Assembly (NCBI RefSeq): GCF_015689195.1
Contig: NZ_CP065044.1
Location: 1,736,001-1,800,000, forward strand
From: Pectobacterium aroidearum
GTDB taxonomy: Bacteria > Pseudomonadota > Gammaproteobacteria > Enterobacterales > Enterobacteriaceae
DNA length: 64,000 nucleotides
Direction: 5' to 3'
Positions 27,592-37,058 of this stretch are shown in pieces. The position numbers were made by a program, and so were the translations under genes. The notes beneath the pieces are model-generated. The model worked only from the letters and a program-made list of their open reading frames with translations. It made no database searches and was not told the origin of the DNA. Positions within the stretch are counted from its first letter, which is position 1. The number at the start of each line of letters is the position of its first letter.

Positions 27592-28997
27592 TGCGCAATT
27601 TTTGGCGCCACCTGAGAATCCCAACGCTCGTACGGAGAATTATTATCGCCCAAATGTTATTGCTTACGCTGCTTTGGTGTCTTTTTCTGACCTACGTTTT
27701 ATGGGAGAACTTGCGCAGCCCCGCTATGCTATTGGGCAACAAGACTTACGAAACCATTCTTACATTGGTTGATCGTATGGGGGATCGCCCGCAGGATCTA
27801 ACCGATGTGCTGGAAAAATTCAGCAAGGCGTTGCAGGAAGGTTATGGCGGAGGGGAAGATCCAGCACTGTCAATCAGCCTAATCGTTCGGAAGAATAAAG
27901 AGATAATTTATTCATCTGACGGCGCTCCGGTGGGGGTGAGAAACACCCGATATGAGAAAATTCAGAACATTCAGAGTGATGGTCGCACCTGGACTAGCCG
28001 TACACTAAAGTCCGCGAACTCCGATGCGGAGGTAACGCTGGTCACCCCTGCCGGAGGCTGGAACTTCTTTATATACCTGAACTCGCGTGGATACTACATA
28101 TTGCCGCTGCTGGTATGCATTCCTTTTCTTTTGTTTCCCGCGTGGCTGTCAATCCGCATTGCAATGCGCCCCTGGAACAAGGTGGTAAGTGAAATTGCCT
28201 TACGCACTCCAGAAGATCTCTCTCCTTTAAAAGAAGTACCAAAGCACAGGGAGCTTCGCCAAATGGTGGACGCGACTAATATATTTCTTGCCAGGGTGCG
28301 AGAAAGTGCTGAAAGGGAAAGGGTTTTCATTGCAGATGCTGCTCATGAGCTGCGTACCCCTCTGGCTGCGATGCGTATCAATGTTGAGGCTTTGCAGTCC
28401 TATATAAGCAGCGATAATCAACAGGCGTTGCTTGCGGGGATTATTCGCAGCAATAGCCGTGCTGCTCGTCTCGTTAATCAGCTGCTGCTGTTGATGCACA
28501 GCGAAGCGCGCATTGACACGGTTATGGAGCCTGTGCCGCTGACGACGCTCATACAAGAGCGAATGGCCGTGTTGGCACCGCTAGCGGCTGGGCGCAGGAT
28601 TGAACTTGAATTCTACTCCCATGATGAAGTTTGGGTTACCGGTGTTAAGGAACGCCTGATGTCGCTGATTGATAACGTCATTGAAAATGCCGTGAAGTAC
28701 AGCCCTGAGGGCGGACGGGTTGAGGTAGAGGTACGATCATTAGATCAATCCATGCAGTTACGTGTCTCAGATGCAGGGCCCGGTATTCCCGTTGAATTGA
28801 GGGAGCGCGTGTTCGATAGATTTTTTCGCGATCCTAATCAGACGCAAAGTGGGAGCGGGCTGGGACTTGCAATCGTCAAAGCGGTTGCGCAGCAACACAA
28901 CAGCAACGTATACCTAAGTACGTCTGCAGAAGGCGGGCTCATGGTCACGGTTGACTTTCCACACCACAATTCCGTCTTGAACCAAAGAATAAAATGA
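27591..28997 (+). CDS. Sensor histidine kinase 1
   Basis: This 468-residue inner-membrane kinase has a transmembrane helix near residue 20-40, a periplasmic domain of about 130 residues, a second helix (LPLLVCIPFLLFPAWLSI), and the H-box FIADAAHELRTPLAAMRINV followed by N-box NVIENAVKYSP and G-boxes DAGPGIP and GSGLGLAI. The layout resembles QseC/TctE. It overlaps the regulator by one base (TGATG). The signal is not evident; the divergent MipA gene is the obvious candidate target. Confidence 0.9.
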   Translation: MRNFWRHLRIPTLVRRIIIAQMLLLTLLWCLFLTYVLWENLRSPAMLLGNKTYETILTLVDRMGDRPQDLTDVLEKFSKALQEGYGGGEDPALSISLIVRKNKEIIYSSDGAPVGVRNTRYEKIQNIQSDGRTWTSRTLKSANSDAEVTLVTPAGGWNFFIYLNSRGYYILPLLVCIPFLLFPAWLSIRIAMRPWNKVVSEIALRTPEDLSPLKEVPKHRELRQMVDATNIFLARVRESAERERVFIADAAHELRTPLAAMRINVEALQSYISSDNQQALLAGIIRSNSRAARLVNQLLLLMHSEARIDTVMEPVPLTTLIQERMAVLAPLAAGRRIELEFYSHDEVWVTGVKERLMSLIDNVIENAVKYSPEGGRVEVEVRSLDQSMQLRVSDAGPGIPVELRERVFDRFFRDPNQTQSGSGLGLAIVKAVAQQHNSNVYLSTSAEGGLMVTVDFPHHNSVLNQRIK

Positions 28998-29106
28998 TGC
29001 GGGTTTGTCGAGCATATCCCCAAGTGACGGGTTGTAAGAGTGAAACTCAAAAAAAGTGGCTGATGTTGTCCTTTTCCTTATTACTTGAGAAATCAGCCGC
29101 TCATTA

Positions 29107-30024
29107 TCACTGCGCGTGCAGATACGCCTCATACCAGCGGCTGAGCTGGTCGGTTACCGGGCGGTGTTCGGTGTTAAACGGGCGACCGTCCAGCGCTTTT
29201 ACCGGGGTGATGCCTGCCAGCGTGCCAGTGACAAAGGCTTCATCGGCAGTAAGCGCTTCTGCCAGCGTAAAATCCTGAGCCTTGACCTTCAGCCCGTTTG
29301 CCTCTGCAAGGTTGATAATGGTCTGGCGGGTAATGCCGTTGAAACAGTAGCGGCCTGATGATGTCCACAGTTCACCGCGGCGGACGATAAAAAAGTTGGT
29401 GGAGTTACAGCTGGCGACAAAACCGTGCGGATCCAGCATCAGCGCCTCATCCGCACCCGCCTGCAACGCCTGTAGTAGCGCCTGAATAAGATTGAGCCGA
29501 CTGTGCGAATTCAGCCGCAGATCGAAGACGTCTGGCGTACTGGTGCGGTAGGTTGAAGTAAACAGCGTCAGGCCACGCTTTTTCGCCGCCGTATCGACGA
29601 CTTTATACTCTGCCACGCACACGAGGGTGGCGCCGCCGATAATAAAGCGGGGATCCTGATTTGGCGTATGTTTTTTCCCTCGGGTAATCATCAGACGAAT
29701 ATGCGCGCCATCGGTCATGCCGTTGATGGCAAGCGTTTTATGGAGAATATCAGTCAGCGCTTCCCGGCTATGGCCGATATCCAGTTGGATCGCGGCAGCG
29801 CCGTCGAACAGGCGATCCAGATGGGCGTCCAGCGCAATCAGGCGACCGTTAACCAGACGCAAGCCTTCCCATACGCCATCTCCGCACACGTAGCCGGAAT
29901 CAAAGATCGACACCACCGCGTTGTCGCGATGAACAAATTCCCCATTCACATACACCTGTACGTCGCGGTTACGCGGATCTTGCAAATAAGCCTGACTGCT
30001 TTGGCTGGATAAGGTGGGTTGCAT
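29107..30024 (-). CDS. Class IV aminotransferase-like protein with unusual active-site lysine position
   Basis: This 305-residue protein has the fold-type IV PLP-enzyme layout of branched-chain and D-amino-acid aminotransferases: YVNGEFVHRDNAVVSIFDSG, DGVWEGLRLVNGRL, EALMLDPHGFVASCNSTNFF and a C-terminal GTLAGITPVKALDGR. By manual alignment the usual catalytic lysine (in K-S/T-x-N) falls on N172 in LRLNSHSRLN. I believe a subfamily shares this feature. The start at 30024 follows AGGAA; 30066 would add a non-conserved leader. It closes the amino-acid transporter operon. Confidence 0.8.
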   Translation of the reverse strand: MQPTLSSQSSQAYLQDPRNRDVQVYVNGEFVHRDNAVVSIFDSGYVCGDGVWEGLRLVNGRLIALDAHLDRLFDGAAAIQLDIGHSREALTDILHKTLAINGMTDGAHIRLMITRGKKHTPNQDPRFIIGGATLVCVAEYKVVDTAAKKRGLTLFTSTYRTSTPDVFDLRLNSHSRLNLIQALLQALQAGADEALMLDPHGFVASCNSTNFFIVRRGELWTSSGRYCFNGITRQTIINLAEANGLKVKAQDFTLAEALTADEAFVTGTLAGITPVKALDGRPFNTEHRPVTDQLSRWYEAYLHAQ

Positions 30025-30046
30025 CGTGCTGTTCCTGAATGATGAG

Positions 30047-30859
30047 TTAAAAGGCGCGCTCGGCAAAGCGGGCGAGAAAGGCTTGGGTACGGGGTTGCTG
30101 CGGATTTTTGAGCACCTGCTCGGCGCTGCCCATTTCGTGGATCACGCCATTTTCGATAAAGATAACGCGGTCGGCGAAGTGATAGGCGAATCCCAGTTCA
30201 TGGGTGACTAACAGCAGGGTACGGCCTTCCTCTGCGAGCGCGTGGATGGTGTGCAGCACTTCGCCCACCAGTTCTGGATCCAGTGACGATGTCGGTTCAT
30301 CGAACAGCATGATCTCCGGTGACATCGCCAGCGCACGGGCAATTGCCACCCGCTGCTGCTGACCGCCGGACAAGCTGCCGGGGCGGGCTTCTTGCTTGTT
30401 GCTCAGCCCGACCTTTTCCAACTGGGCTTTGGCGATGATATCCGCGTCATGTCGCGGCATTTTCTTCACCGACACCAGCGCTTCACGCACGTTTTCCAGC
30501 ACGGTCAGATGGGGAAACAGGTTGAATTGCTGAAACACCATGCCCACGCGTTCCCGCACGGCGCACAGCTGCTTTTCGGGATAATCACGCTGGCCTTGCG
30601 CATTGGTTTTTCCCAGTACCACGCCATCGAGTTCGATGGTGCCGGCGCTGGGGATCTCCATAAAATTCAGACAGCGCAGCAGGGTGCTTTTTCCCGATCC
30701 GCTGCCGCCGATGATGGCAATTTTTTCGCCACGGCGTACATCCAGATCGATCCCCTTTAAGACCTCAACGGCACCAAAGCGTTTCTGAAGCCCGCGAATG
30801 CGCAGGACGATATCTTCATTCAAAGTACTGTTTTCATTCAAGGTAATAGTTTCACTCAT
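30047..30859 (-). CDS. Polar amino acid ABC transporter ATPase
   Basis: This 270-residue ATPase belongs to the GlnQ/HisP family that powers amino-acid uptake. It has Walker A IIGGSGSGKSTLLRC, Q-loop GMVFQQFNLF, signature SLSGGQQQR and Walker B IMLFDEPTSSLDPEL. A non-conserved leader of about 20 residues precedes the first strand. It lies 23 bases after the permease gene. Confidence 0.93.
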   Translation of the reverse strand: MSETITLNENSTLNEDIVLRIRGLQKRFGAVEVLKGIDLDVRRGEKIAIIGGSGSGKSTLLRCLNFMEIPSAGTIELDGVVLGKTNAQGQRDYPEKQLCAVRERVGMVFQQFNLFPHLTVLENVREALVSVKKMPRHDADIIAKAQLEKVGLSNKQEARPGSLSGGQQQRVAIARALAMSPEIMLFDEPTSSLDPELVGEVLHTIHALAEEGRTLLLVTHELGFAYHFADRVIFIENGVIHEMGSAEQVLKNPQQPRTQAFLARFAERAF

Positions 30860-30882
30860 AGCAATCCTGTGGCGCTGTCAGA

Positions 30883-31548
30883 CTAGGGGGTTGAACGGAA
30901 ACGACGTTCAAGTCGTGCGGCAAGGTAACTCCCTGGCCAGATCAAAATGAAATAGAGCAGCGCGACCACCGTCAGGATTTCCAGCGGACGATAATAGGTG
31001 CTGCTCAGCAGCCGGCCCTGATACATCAGTTCGTTGACGGCCAATATGGAAGCCAGTGAGGTCACCTTGGCCAGTTCGATCATCCGGTTGGTGAGGGCGG
31101 GCAGCATATTGCGTAACACCTGTGGCAGAACCACGCGCCGCAGGATCACGGCCTGCCGCATGCCCAGCGCTTTTGCGCCTTCCCACTGTCCGTGATCGAT
31201 GGATTGCAGCCCCGCGCGGAAAATTTCCGTACAGTACGCCGCGCTATACAGCGTCAGAGCCAGCGCCGCGGCGGCAAAGGTGCTGAACTGTATGCCGACT
31301 AGAACTGGAAAAGCGTAATAAAACCAGATCAGTTGAATCAGGACCGGGGTATTACGGAAAATTTCGACAAAGACTCTGGCAGGCAGCGACAGCCAGCGTT
31401 TGCCAAATACGCGAAAAAGACCGAAAACCAGCCCTAGCACGGTTCCCAACACACCGGCCAGCAGCCAGAGTTCGAGTGTGACGCCGAGGCCTTTCAGCAG
31501 CACGGGAAGGTTGTCCCAGACCAGCGAGAAATCCCATTGATAGTGCAT
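30883..31548 (-). CDS. Amino acid ABC transporter permease 2
   Basis: This 221-residue HisM/GlnP-type permease has about five membrane segments and the EAA-like loop SIDHGQWEGAKALGMRQAV. It starts with YQWDFSLVWDNLPVLLKG, similar to the other permease, from which it probably arose by duplication. It lies 8 bases after the first permease gene. Confidence 0.92.
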   Translation of the reverse strand: MHYQWDFSLVWDNLPVLLKGLGVTLELWLLAGVLGTVLGLVFGLFRVFGKRWLSLPARVFVEIFRNTPVLIQLIWFYYAFPVLVGIQFSTFAAAALALTLYSAAYCTEIFRAGLQSIDHGQWEGAKALGMRQAVILRRVVLPQVLRNMLPALTNRMIELAKVTSLASILAVNELMYQGRLLSSTYYRPLEILTVVALLYFILIWPGSYLAARLERRFRSTP

Positions 31549-31556
31549 GATGTTCC

Positions 31557-32234
31557 TTACACGAGCCGACGGTCTGCCAGCGACAGCCGTTTCTCAATAT
31601 GTTGACTGAACAGGCTAATCAGCAGCAGCAGGGTGAAATACATCACCGCCACCAGACTGTAGACTTCCAGCGGTCGGTAGGTTTGGCTGTTTATCTGCAT
31701 CGCCTGATAAAGCAGCTCGCTGTAGGCCAGAGAGGACGCCAGCGATGTCGATTTGATGAGTTCAAACGAGCGCTCAATAAAGGGCGGGATCATCCGGCGT
31801 AACGCCTGTGGCAGAATAACCCGACGCAATGCGGTCGATTTCGGCATACCCAGCGCTTTGGCCCCTTCCCATTGCCCCGCGTGAATCGAGGAAATCGCAC
31901 CACGGTACACTTCGGCATAAAAGGCACCGGACTGTGCGGACAACGCGATCACGGCGGCGGTGAAAGGCGAAAACGTTAACGGCGTAATGACGGGCAGGGC
32001 GTAGTAAATCCAGAAGAAGTGCACCAGCGCGGGCGTATTACGATAAAAGCCAATCAGCATCGCGGCGGGCAGGCGCAAGAGCCGCCGGGGCGACATTTTC
32101 ATGGCGGCAAGCACCATGCCAGCCACCATCCCGATCAGGATGCTGGTGGCACCGATCTTTATCGTTCCCCATAGCCCCTCCAACAGCAACTGGTGGTAAG
32201 GCCAGATGGCGGAAAAATCCCACTGATAAGACAT
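31557..32234 (-). CDS. Amino acid ABC transporter permease 1
   Basis: This 225-residue permease pairs with the next gene. It has the GlnP-type EAA loop SIHAGQWEGAKALGMPKST and opens with YQWDFSAIWPYHQLLLEG. It heads a four-gene leftward operon: two permeases, ATPase, aminotransferase. The intergenic region 32235-32378, shared with the divergent MmgE/PrpD gene, is AT-rich and should contain both promoters. Confidence 0.92.
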   Translation of the reverse strand: MSYQWDFSAIWPYHQLLLEGLWGTIKIGATSILIGMVAGMVLAAMKMSPRRLLRLPAAMLIGFYRNTPALVHFFWIYYALPVITPLTFSPFTAAVIALSAQSGAFYAEVYRGAISSIHAGQWEGAKALGMPKSTALRRVILPQALRRMIPPFIERSFELIKSTSLASSLAYSELLYQAMQINSQTYRPLEVYSLVAVMYFTLLLLISLFSQHIEKRLSLADRRLV

Positions 32235-32378
32235 AAAATAGCGCCCCTGGAAACAACGTAATTAGGAAATACATTTCTTATTTTGTTAGAACCGATGCAT
32301 CTTAGCAGGTCGAAAAAATGATAAATAAATAATAAAACGTGGTGCTAATATTCCTTTTATTTATAAAAGAATGGCGGT

Positions 32379-33794
32379 ATGCCGATGTCTCACGCTGATG
32401 AACTCCCTCTGACGTTGCGCCTCGCGACCTTTGCCCACCGATTGACGATTCAGGACATTCCCGCTGCGTTAAGAAGAAAAATCGCGCTGCATTTTATCGA
32501 CAGTCTGGGCTGCGGCATTGCCGGTGCAGGTAGCCTGGTGGTGCAAGACTGCGCCCGCGTTGCTCGCCTGCACTATGCGGCAGGCAACAGCCCGATATTG
32601 GACGGTGGCGCACCGCTGGGTGCTATTGGAGCGGCGTTTTTGAATGCGGCAGCGATCAATGCGCTGGATTACGATGATGGCTATGAGGTTGCCGGACGCG
32701 GTATGGGGCACCCCGGCGCTTCGCTGGTTGCCGCCGCATTGGCAGCAGTCGGTACGCGTCCGATCGACGGCAAAACGCTGATCTGCGCGCTGGCCGCGGC
32801 GTATGAAATCAATGGCCGGATCATTCAGTCTCAGCAACCGAGTCCGGCGCGTTTTCAGCAGGTCTATGGCGTGTGTCAGCATGAATCGATCGGGGCAGCG
32901 GTGGCCTACGGTTTACTCACGGGGTGTGACGCCACAGGGTTAGAGAACGCCATCGGTCTGGCGGCGTCGCTGACGCCGTTGCCCAGCTTGCACAAATACA
33001 ACTGGCAGCAGCGGCCGCTGGTCTCTTTTAAGGATTACAACGCGCCTGCGGCGGAAGCCGGCGTCCGTGGGGTAGAGCTACATCGCGGCGGGATTATCGG
33101 GCCAAGAGATGTGCTGTCCGGCGAGCAGGGATTCTGGCGCATGATGGGATCTGACCGCTTTGATGAAGCGGCATTGATTGCTGGCCTGGGAGAGGCGTGG
33201 GCGATCCAGCACGCCAGTTTCAAGGCCTATCCAGCTTGTCGCTGGATACATACCGCATTGGAATCCTTCGAACGAATACAGCATGAGTTGGCGCTTGCAC
33301 CGCAGGATATTGAGCAGATTCGGGTCAAAGGAAGCCAGAGGCTGGCCGCTGATTTTATGGATGCACGGCCGCAAAATGCGACAGATGCGCAGTTCAGCCT
33401 GCCGTTTGCGTTGGCGTGTCTGGCCTATCGTATTCCGCGCCATCACTGGAGTGCGGACGACACCTTAACCAGCCCGGAACTTCTGGCGTTGGCCGATAAG
33501 GTTCACGTTGAGGTTTCTCCCGAACTTGATCAGTTGATGGCGCAGGAGCGTCGGCCGGTGCTGCAGGTTGATGTCGTCACGCGGGGAAGTGTTGTAGGCG
33601 GTGAGCGCATTGCGTTTCCCCTCGGCAGTGCAGAACACCCGCTGGCGGAAAGCCGCATCATGGCGAAATTTGCGGAGAATCTCTCGTCCCGACTTGCCCC
33701 AACAACGGTTGCGGAGGCAACGGCGGCGTTATCCGAACTGGAGCAATGTCAGGATGTCGCCACGCTGCTGACCCCGCTAATGCAGATGTCCTGA
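32379..33794 (+). CDS. MmgE/PrpD-family protein
   Basis: This 471-residue cytoplasmic protein matches the MmgE/PrpD family (2-methylcitrate dehydratase and relatives) in length and motifs: HFIDSLGCGIAGAG, the AINALDYDDGYE segment and the C-terminal KAYPACRWIHTALE. No 2-methylcitrate cycle genes are adjacent, so the substrate is likely another hydroxy-acid or imino compound linked to the transported amino acid. It lies divergent from the permease gene and convergent with the binding protein, i.e. inserted within the transporter locus. Confidence 0.87.
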   Translation: MPMSHADELPLTLRLATFAHRLTIQDIPAALRRKIALHFIDSLGCGIAGAGSLVVQDCARVARLHYAAGNSPILDGGAPLGAIGAAFLNAAAINALDYDDGYEVAGRGMGHPGASLVAAALAAVGTRPIDGKTLICALAAAYEINGRIIQSQQPSPARFQQVYGVCQHESIGAAVAYGLLTGCDATGLENAIGLAASLTPLPSLHKYNWQQRPLVSFKDYNAPAAEAGVRGVELHRGGIIGPRDVLSGEQGFWRMMGSDRFDEAALIAGLGEAWAIQHASFKAYPACRWIHTALESFERIQHELALAPQDIEQIRVKGSQRLAADFMDARPQNATDAQFSLPFALACLAYRIPRHHWSADDTLTSPELLALADKVHVEVSPELDQLMAQERRPVLQVDVVTRGSVVGGERIAFPLGSAEHPLAESRIMAKFAENLSSRLAPTTVAEATAALSELEQCQDVATLLTPLMQMS

Positions 33795-33829
33795 ATCCGT
33801 TCAGGACTGTCGCTTTAACCGCTTCGGGC

Positions 33830-34663
33830 TTATTTCCAGTCTTCTTTAATGACCGATGGCACTTTGCTGACGTCAACGCCGCGCAGTTTGAGCGCCTGCT
33901 CATAGTAGTGCTGCGTCTTGCCGGACTTATACAGCTTGGCAAACTCGTCATTCAGGAAGTTATGGAAAGTCTGATCGGCTTCTTTACGGATTGCCCCGCT
34001 CGTGCTGACCTCAATAATCGGCTTCGGCAGAATCAGATTGCCCTTGCCGACTTTAGCCTGCTGCAGCGCCAGCGCAGGGTGGAAATAGGACAGCGCATCG
34101 ACCCGGCCAGCGTAGAACGCGGCCACGCCTTCATCCATATTCGGGAAACGCACCAGTTGCGCTTTTGGCAGACGTTTGGTCAGAATCAGGTCGGGGCTGG
34201 AGCCTAGCGTGACGCCGATTTTGACATCTTCCCGATTGAGATCGTCCCAATTGGTGACGGCGATGCCATCGCGAATCAACACGCCTTGTGCATACCAAAA
34301 GAAGGGCTGCTCAGGAAAATCGACCGCTTTTTTCCGCTCTTCCGTTGGGTCGAGCACTAACATGGTATCGATCTGACCAGTCTGTAAGGCCGCGATGGCG
34401 TTGCCCCAGGTGGTTTCCACCGTCACCAGTTTTACCCCAAGATCGTTTGCCAGCTCTTTTCCGATGTTATAGCCGATGCCGTCCCATTCTCCGGTTGACG
34501 GATTTTTAAAATACCAGGGCTCGCCCTGTGCCACACCGATGCGTAACTCACCGGTCTGTTTGATGTGTTGCCATGTCGAGGTTTGTGTGTCGGCGGCCTG
34601 ACTGAAAAAGGAGGCGCTAATCAGCGTGATCGCCATGAATACCTGGTGAAGTGAACGTTTCAT
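33830..34663 (-). CDS. Periplasmic amino acid-binding protein
   Basis: This 277-residue solute-binding protein (SBP_bac_3 family) has a signal peptide ending SQAADTQ, then ELRIGVAQGEPWYF, the GIGYNIGKELANDLG segment and a C-terminal DEFAKLYKSGKTQHYYEQA. It should deliver the substrate to the permeases at 30883-32234, although the MmgE/PrpD gene separates them. The exact amino acid cannot be read from the sequence. Confidence 0.9.
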   Translation of the reverse strand: MKRSLHQVFMAITLISASFFSQAADTQTSTWQHIKQTGELRIGVAQGEPWYFKNPSTGEWDGIGYNIGKELANDLGVKLVTVETTWGNAIAALQTGQIDTMLVLDPTEERKKAVDFPEQPFFWYAQGVLIRDGIAVTNWDDLNREDVKIGVTLGSSPDLILTKRLPKAQLVRFPNMDEGVAAFYAGRVDALSYFHPALALQQAKVGKGNLILPKPIIEVSTSGAIRKEADQTFHNFLNDEFAKLYKSGKTQHYYEQALKLRGVDVSKVPSVIKEDWK

Positions 34664-34794
34664 TATAGTTACCTTGATGATTGAGTTTTAATCGAGGCGA
34701 TATATTTCGCTCATGCAGAGTAGCGAAATACTTATAATGAAATTAGTTTTTTTCGTCTTATCTCATTCCAGATAAATATAAGAATAACGCGGAT

Positions 34795-34816
34795 GAAAAA
34801 CCGCGTTGGTACGCGG
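34795..34816 (-). terminator. Rho-independent terminator of the AdeRS-like operon
   Basis: ACGCGG at 34811-34816 and CCGCGT at 34801-34806 form a 6-bp stem with a TGGT loop. On the minus strand TTTTT follows at 34796-34800. It lies about 200 bases after the kinase gene in its direction of transcription. Confidence 0.6.
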
Positions 34817-34974
34817 CCTGTTTCGCTACAGGGCGTGGTGTCTGGGGTTGTTCCATTTACCCCGTCATGTAGCCGATGAGTATTGCCACGGTTTGCCATG
34901 TTTTTTCCCGGAGGGAAGGCATAGCAATAATTTCGCTATGCTTTTTAACTATTGGCAATTACTGATAATGCACC

Positions 34975-35019
34975 GTTCTTTCAGGTACCGTTCTTTTAGG
35001 TACAGTTTTTTCAGGTACT
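34975..35019. repeat. Three 15-bp tandem repeats over the kinase stop codon
   Basis: GTTCTTTCAGGTACC, GTTCTTTTAGGTACA and GTTTTTTCAGGTACT follow one another without gaps. The third copy overlaps the last codons and the stop (35011-35013) of the histidine kinase. Read on the minus strand each unit would carry a stop codon in the kinase frame. Confidence 0.85.
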
Positions 35020-36219
35020 ACGAGGCAGCGTCATTATGATGACAAGTCCGCCATTCTTGCCGTGTTCTGCATAAATAGCGCCGCCATGTGCAGTGATAAT
35101 GGCTGACGCGATAGATAGCCCAAGCCCGCTGCCGCCGGAGTGCCGTCCACGCGAATGCTCTGCACGCCAGAAGCGGTCAAAAAGCAGGGGCAGCGATTCT
35201 GGCTCAATCCCCGGACCGCGATCGGAAACGGTAATCTGCCAGCACGGCGCGTTTTCACGCAGCGTCGTTTCACGTACATCAATTGCCAGATAGCGGCCAT
35301 CGCTGGCGTAACTTAATGCATTCTCAATCAAAATCGAGAACACCTGTCCTAACCGTTCGCGGTCGGCAAAGCAAAAGTCGCGTTGTTCAATATGCGTATG
35401 CGTCTGGAACCCGGCTTGTTCTAGCTGCGGCCGATACCAGGTCAGTCGCTCAGTGATGAGCTCATCGAAGCAGAAAGGGGTGTGGACCAACTGCAGCTGT
35501 CCTGCTCTGGCGAGTGACAGGAAGTGCAGATCCTGAATGACGTGGTTGAGCTGTTCGAGCTGTTTGATGACCATTGTCAGCTGTGATTTATCTCGTGGAA
35601 AGACGTCATCAAGCATGCCCTGAACGCGCCCCATCGCCGCATTTAACGGTGTACGCAGTTCGTGAGCCAGCGCCGCGCTGGATTCACGCAGTTCCCGCTC
35701 GTAGCGCTCCAGCTGTGCGGTCATGTTATTAAAGTCGTCTGCCAGCGTCACCAGCTCCATCGGCGCCTGTTCGACAAGCTGCGTGCGCGTGTCAAACTTT
35801 CCCTGAGCGACGTCGCGTGCGGCGCTGGCAATATTGGAAAATTGCTGTGACAGCGGCCTCGCCCGCCACAAAACCACGACGACGACGATGGGCAAGGCGA
35901 TCAGAACCATGATCGAGAGCACCAGCCAGTCGGTGCTGGCAATATTCGGCACAAAGAAATCCGGGCCGTAATACTGATTGATAATCTGCTGGTAGCGAGG
36001 ATTACCGTAATCTTTCTCTTTGCTTAACAGCTGAAACTCAGCTCGCACCTCATCCGGCATCTGCTGTTCGACGTAGACATTGTTGACGGCGAAGCGCAGC
36101 CACATCAGGGTAGCGATGATGAGCAGGGTGGCGAGCAGCAGAGAAATAATACGGAAACACAGCCAGCGCCACAGCGACATTTTTTCTGACAGAAAGATCG
36201 ATTTTTTCATCAGGTTCAC
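35011..36219 (-). CDS. Sensor histidine kinase 2 (AdeS-like)
   Basis: This protein of about 402 residues has two transmembrane helices (ISLLLATLLIIATLMWL and VLSIMVLIALPIVVVVVLW), a HAMP region, the H-box SAALAHELRTPLNAAMGRV, the N-box ILIENALSYA and G-boxes DRGPGIEP and GSGLGLSI. It resembles AdeS, the Acinetobacter kinase that controls an RND pump, and here too an RND pump is nearby. A GTG start at 36219 overlaps the regulator stop (GTGA); an ATG at 36210 is the alternative. Confidence 0.88.
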   Translation of the reverse strand: MNLMKKSIFLSEKMSLWRWLCFRIISLLLATLLIIATLMWLRFAVNNVYVEQQMPDEVRAEFQLLSKEKDYGNPRYQQIINQYYGPDFFVPNIASTDWLVLSIMVLIALPIVVVVVLWRARPLSQQFSNIASAARDVAQGKFDTRTQLVEQAPMELVTLADDFNNMTAQLERYERELRESSAALAHELRTPLNAAMGRVQGMLDDVFPRDKSQLTMVIKQLEQLNHVIQDLHFLSLARAGQLQLVHTPFCFDELITERLTWYRPQLEQAGFQTHTHIEQRDFCFADRERLGQVFSILIENALSYASDGRYLAIDVRETTLRENAPCWQITVSDRGPGIEPESLPLLFDRFWRAEHSRGRHSGGSGLGLSIASAIITAHGGAIYAEHGKNGGLVIIMTLPRST

Positions 36220-36905
36220 CGGAATCGGTAGCCGACAGAACGGACAGTGACAAGCACATTGATGATGTTGTGCTGGTTGAGCTTCTTCCTGAGATTGTGG
36301 ACGTGAGTGTCCACCACACGTTCCAGCGCGTCGCTTTCCGGCAGGCTGGCTTCCAGTAATTCGCCCCGTGTAAAGGCGCGGTTTGGCGCTTTGAGCAGCG
36401 TCACCAGAATATTGAATTCAGTGGGGGTAAGGTCGAGAACCACGGATTCGGATGGTGATAGCGCGATGCTTGCTGTCACGGAGCTCGGGTCAACGGATAA
36501 ATTTTCGAATGTCAGGATCGCCTCTTCCCGAATGGCGTAGCCGGTGCGCCGAAGCACGGCCTGCACGCGCGCCACCACTTCCTGCGGGTTGTAAGGCTTG
36601 ACGACATAATCATCCGCACCGTAGCGCAGTGCGCCAATTCTTTCCGGCTCGTCGCCGATGGCGGTGACCATAATCACCGGAATATTACTGCGCTGACGCA
36701 GGGCGGACAGCACCTCAGAGCCATTCATCTTCGGCAACATCACATCCAGCAAAATCAAATCGGGTTTACTGGTCAGCGCCATGTGCAGACCTTTTTGTCC
36801 ATCAGACGCGATAGAAACCTGATAGCCATCGCGTCGCAGATAAGCTTCGAGCACGCTGGCGGCGTCCATGTCGTCTTCAATAATTAACACCCGTTTTTCT
36901 GCCAT
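36216..36905 (-). CDS. Response regulator 2 (AdeR-like)
   Basis: This 229-residue OmpR-type regulator has IIEDDMDAASV, phospho-acceptor LILLDVMLPKMNG, IMVTAIGDE and DYVVKPYNP, then a winged helix ending in TVRSVGYRFR. The start at 36905 follows AGAGG with good spacing; the longer frame to 36965 has no support. It is divergent from MipA 2 and the RND genes, the likely targets. Direct repeats CCACGGTGC at 36972-36980 and 37023-37031 in the intergenic region are candidate binding sites. Confidence 0.9.
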   Translation of the reverse strand: MAEKRVLIIEDDMDAASVLEAYLRRDGYQVSIASDGQKGLHMALTSKPDLILLDVMLPKMNGSEVLSALRQRSNIPVIMVTAIGDEPERIGALRYGADDYVVKPYNPQEVVARVQAVLRRTGYAIREEAILTFENLSVDPSSVTASIALSPSESVVLDLTPTEFNILVTLLKAPNRAFTRGELLEASLPESDALERVVDTHVHNLRKKLNQHNIINVLVTVRSVGYRFR

Positions 36906-37058
36906 CACGACCTCTTGATGAAATCTTAAAAAACCACAAATCGTTTCTTGACTAAGCATCAGCATAATTCGCCACGGTGCCGAAAAGCCAACACCAATTA
37001 CCTTGCACCCGCCGGGGAAACACCACGGTGCAAGATTATCGCGTTAAAGAGGGGATGT

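Noticed and set aside
34975-35019. Possible CRISPR-like repeat
   Set aside because: The three 15-bp units are tandem without spacers and no cas gene is present anywhere in the window.
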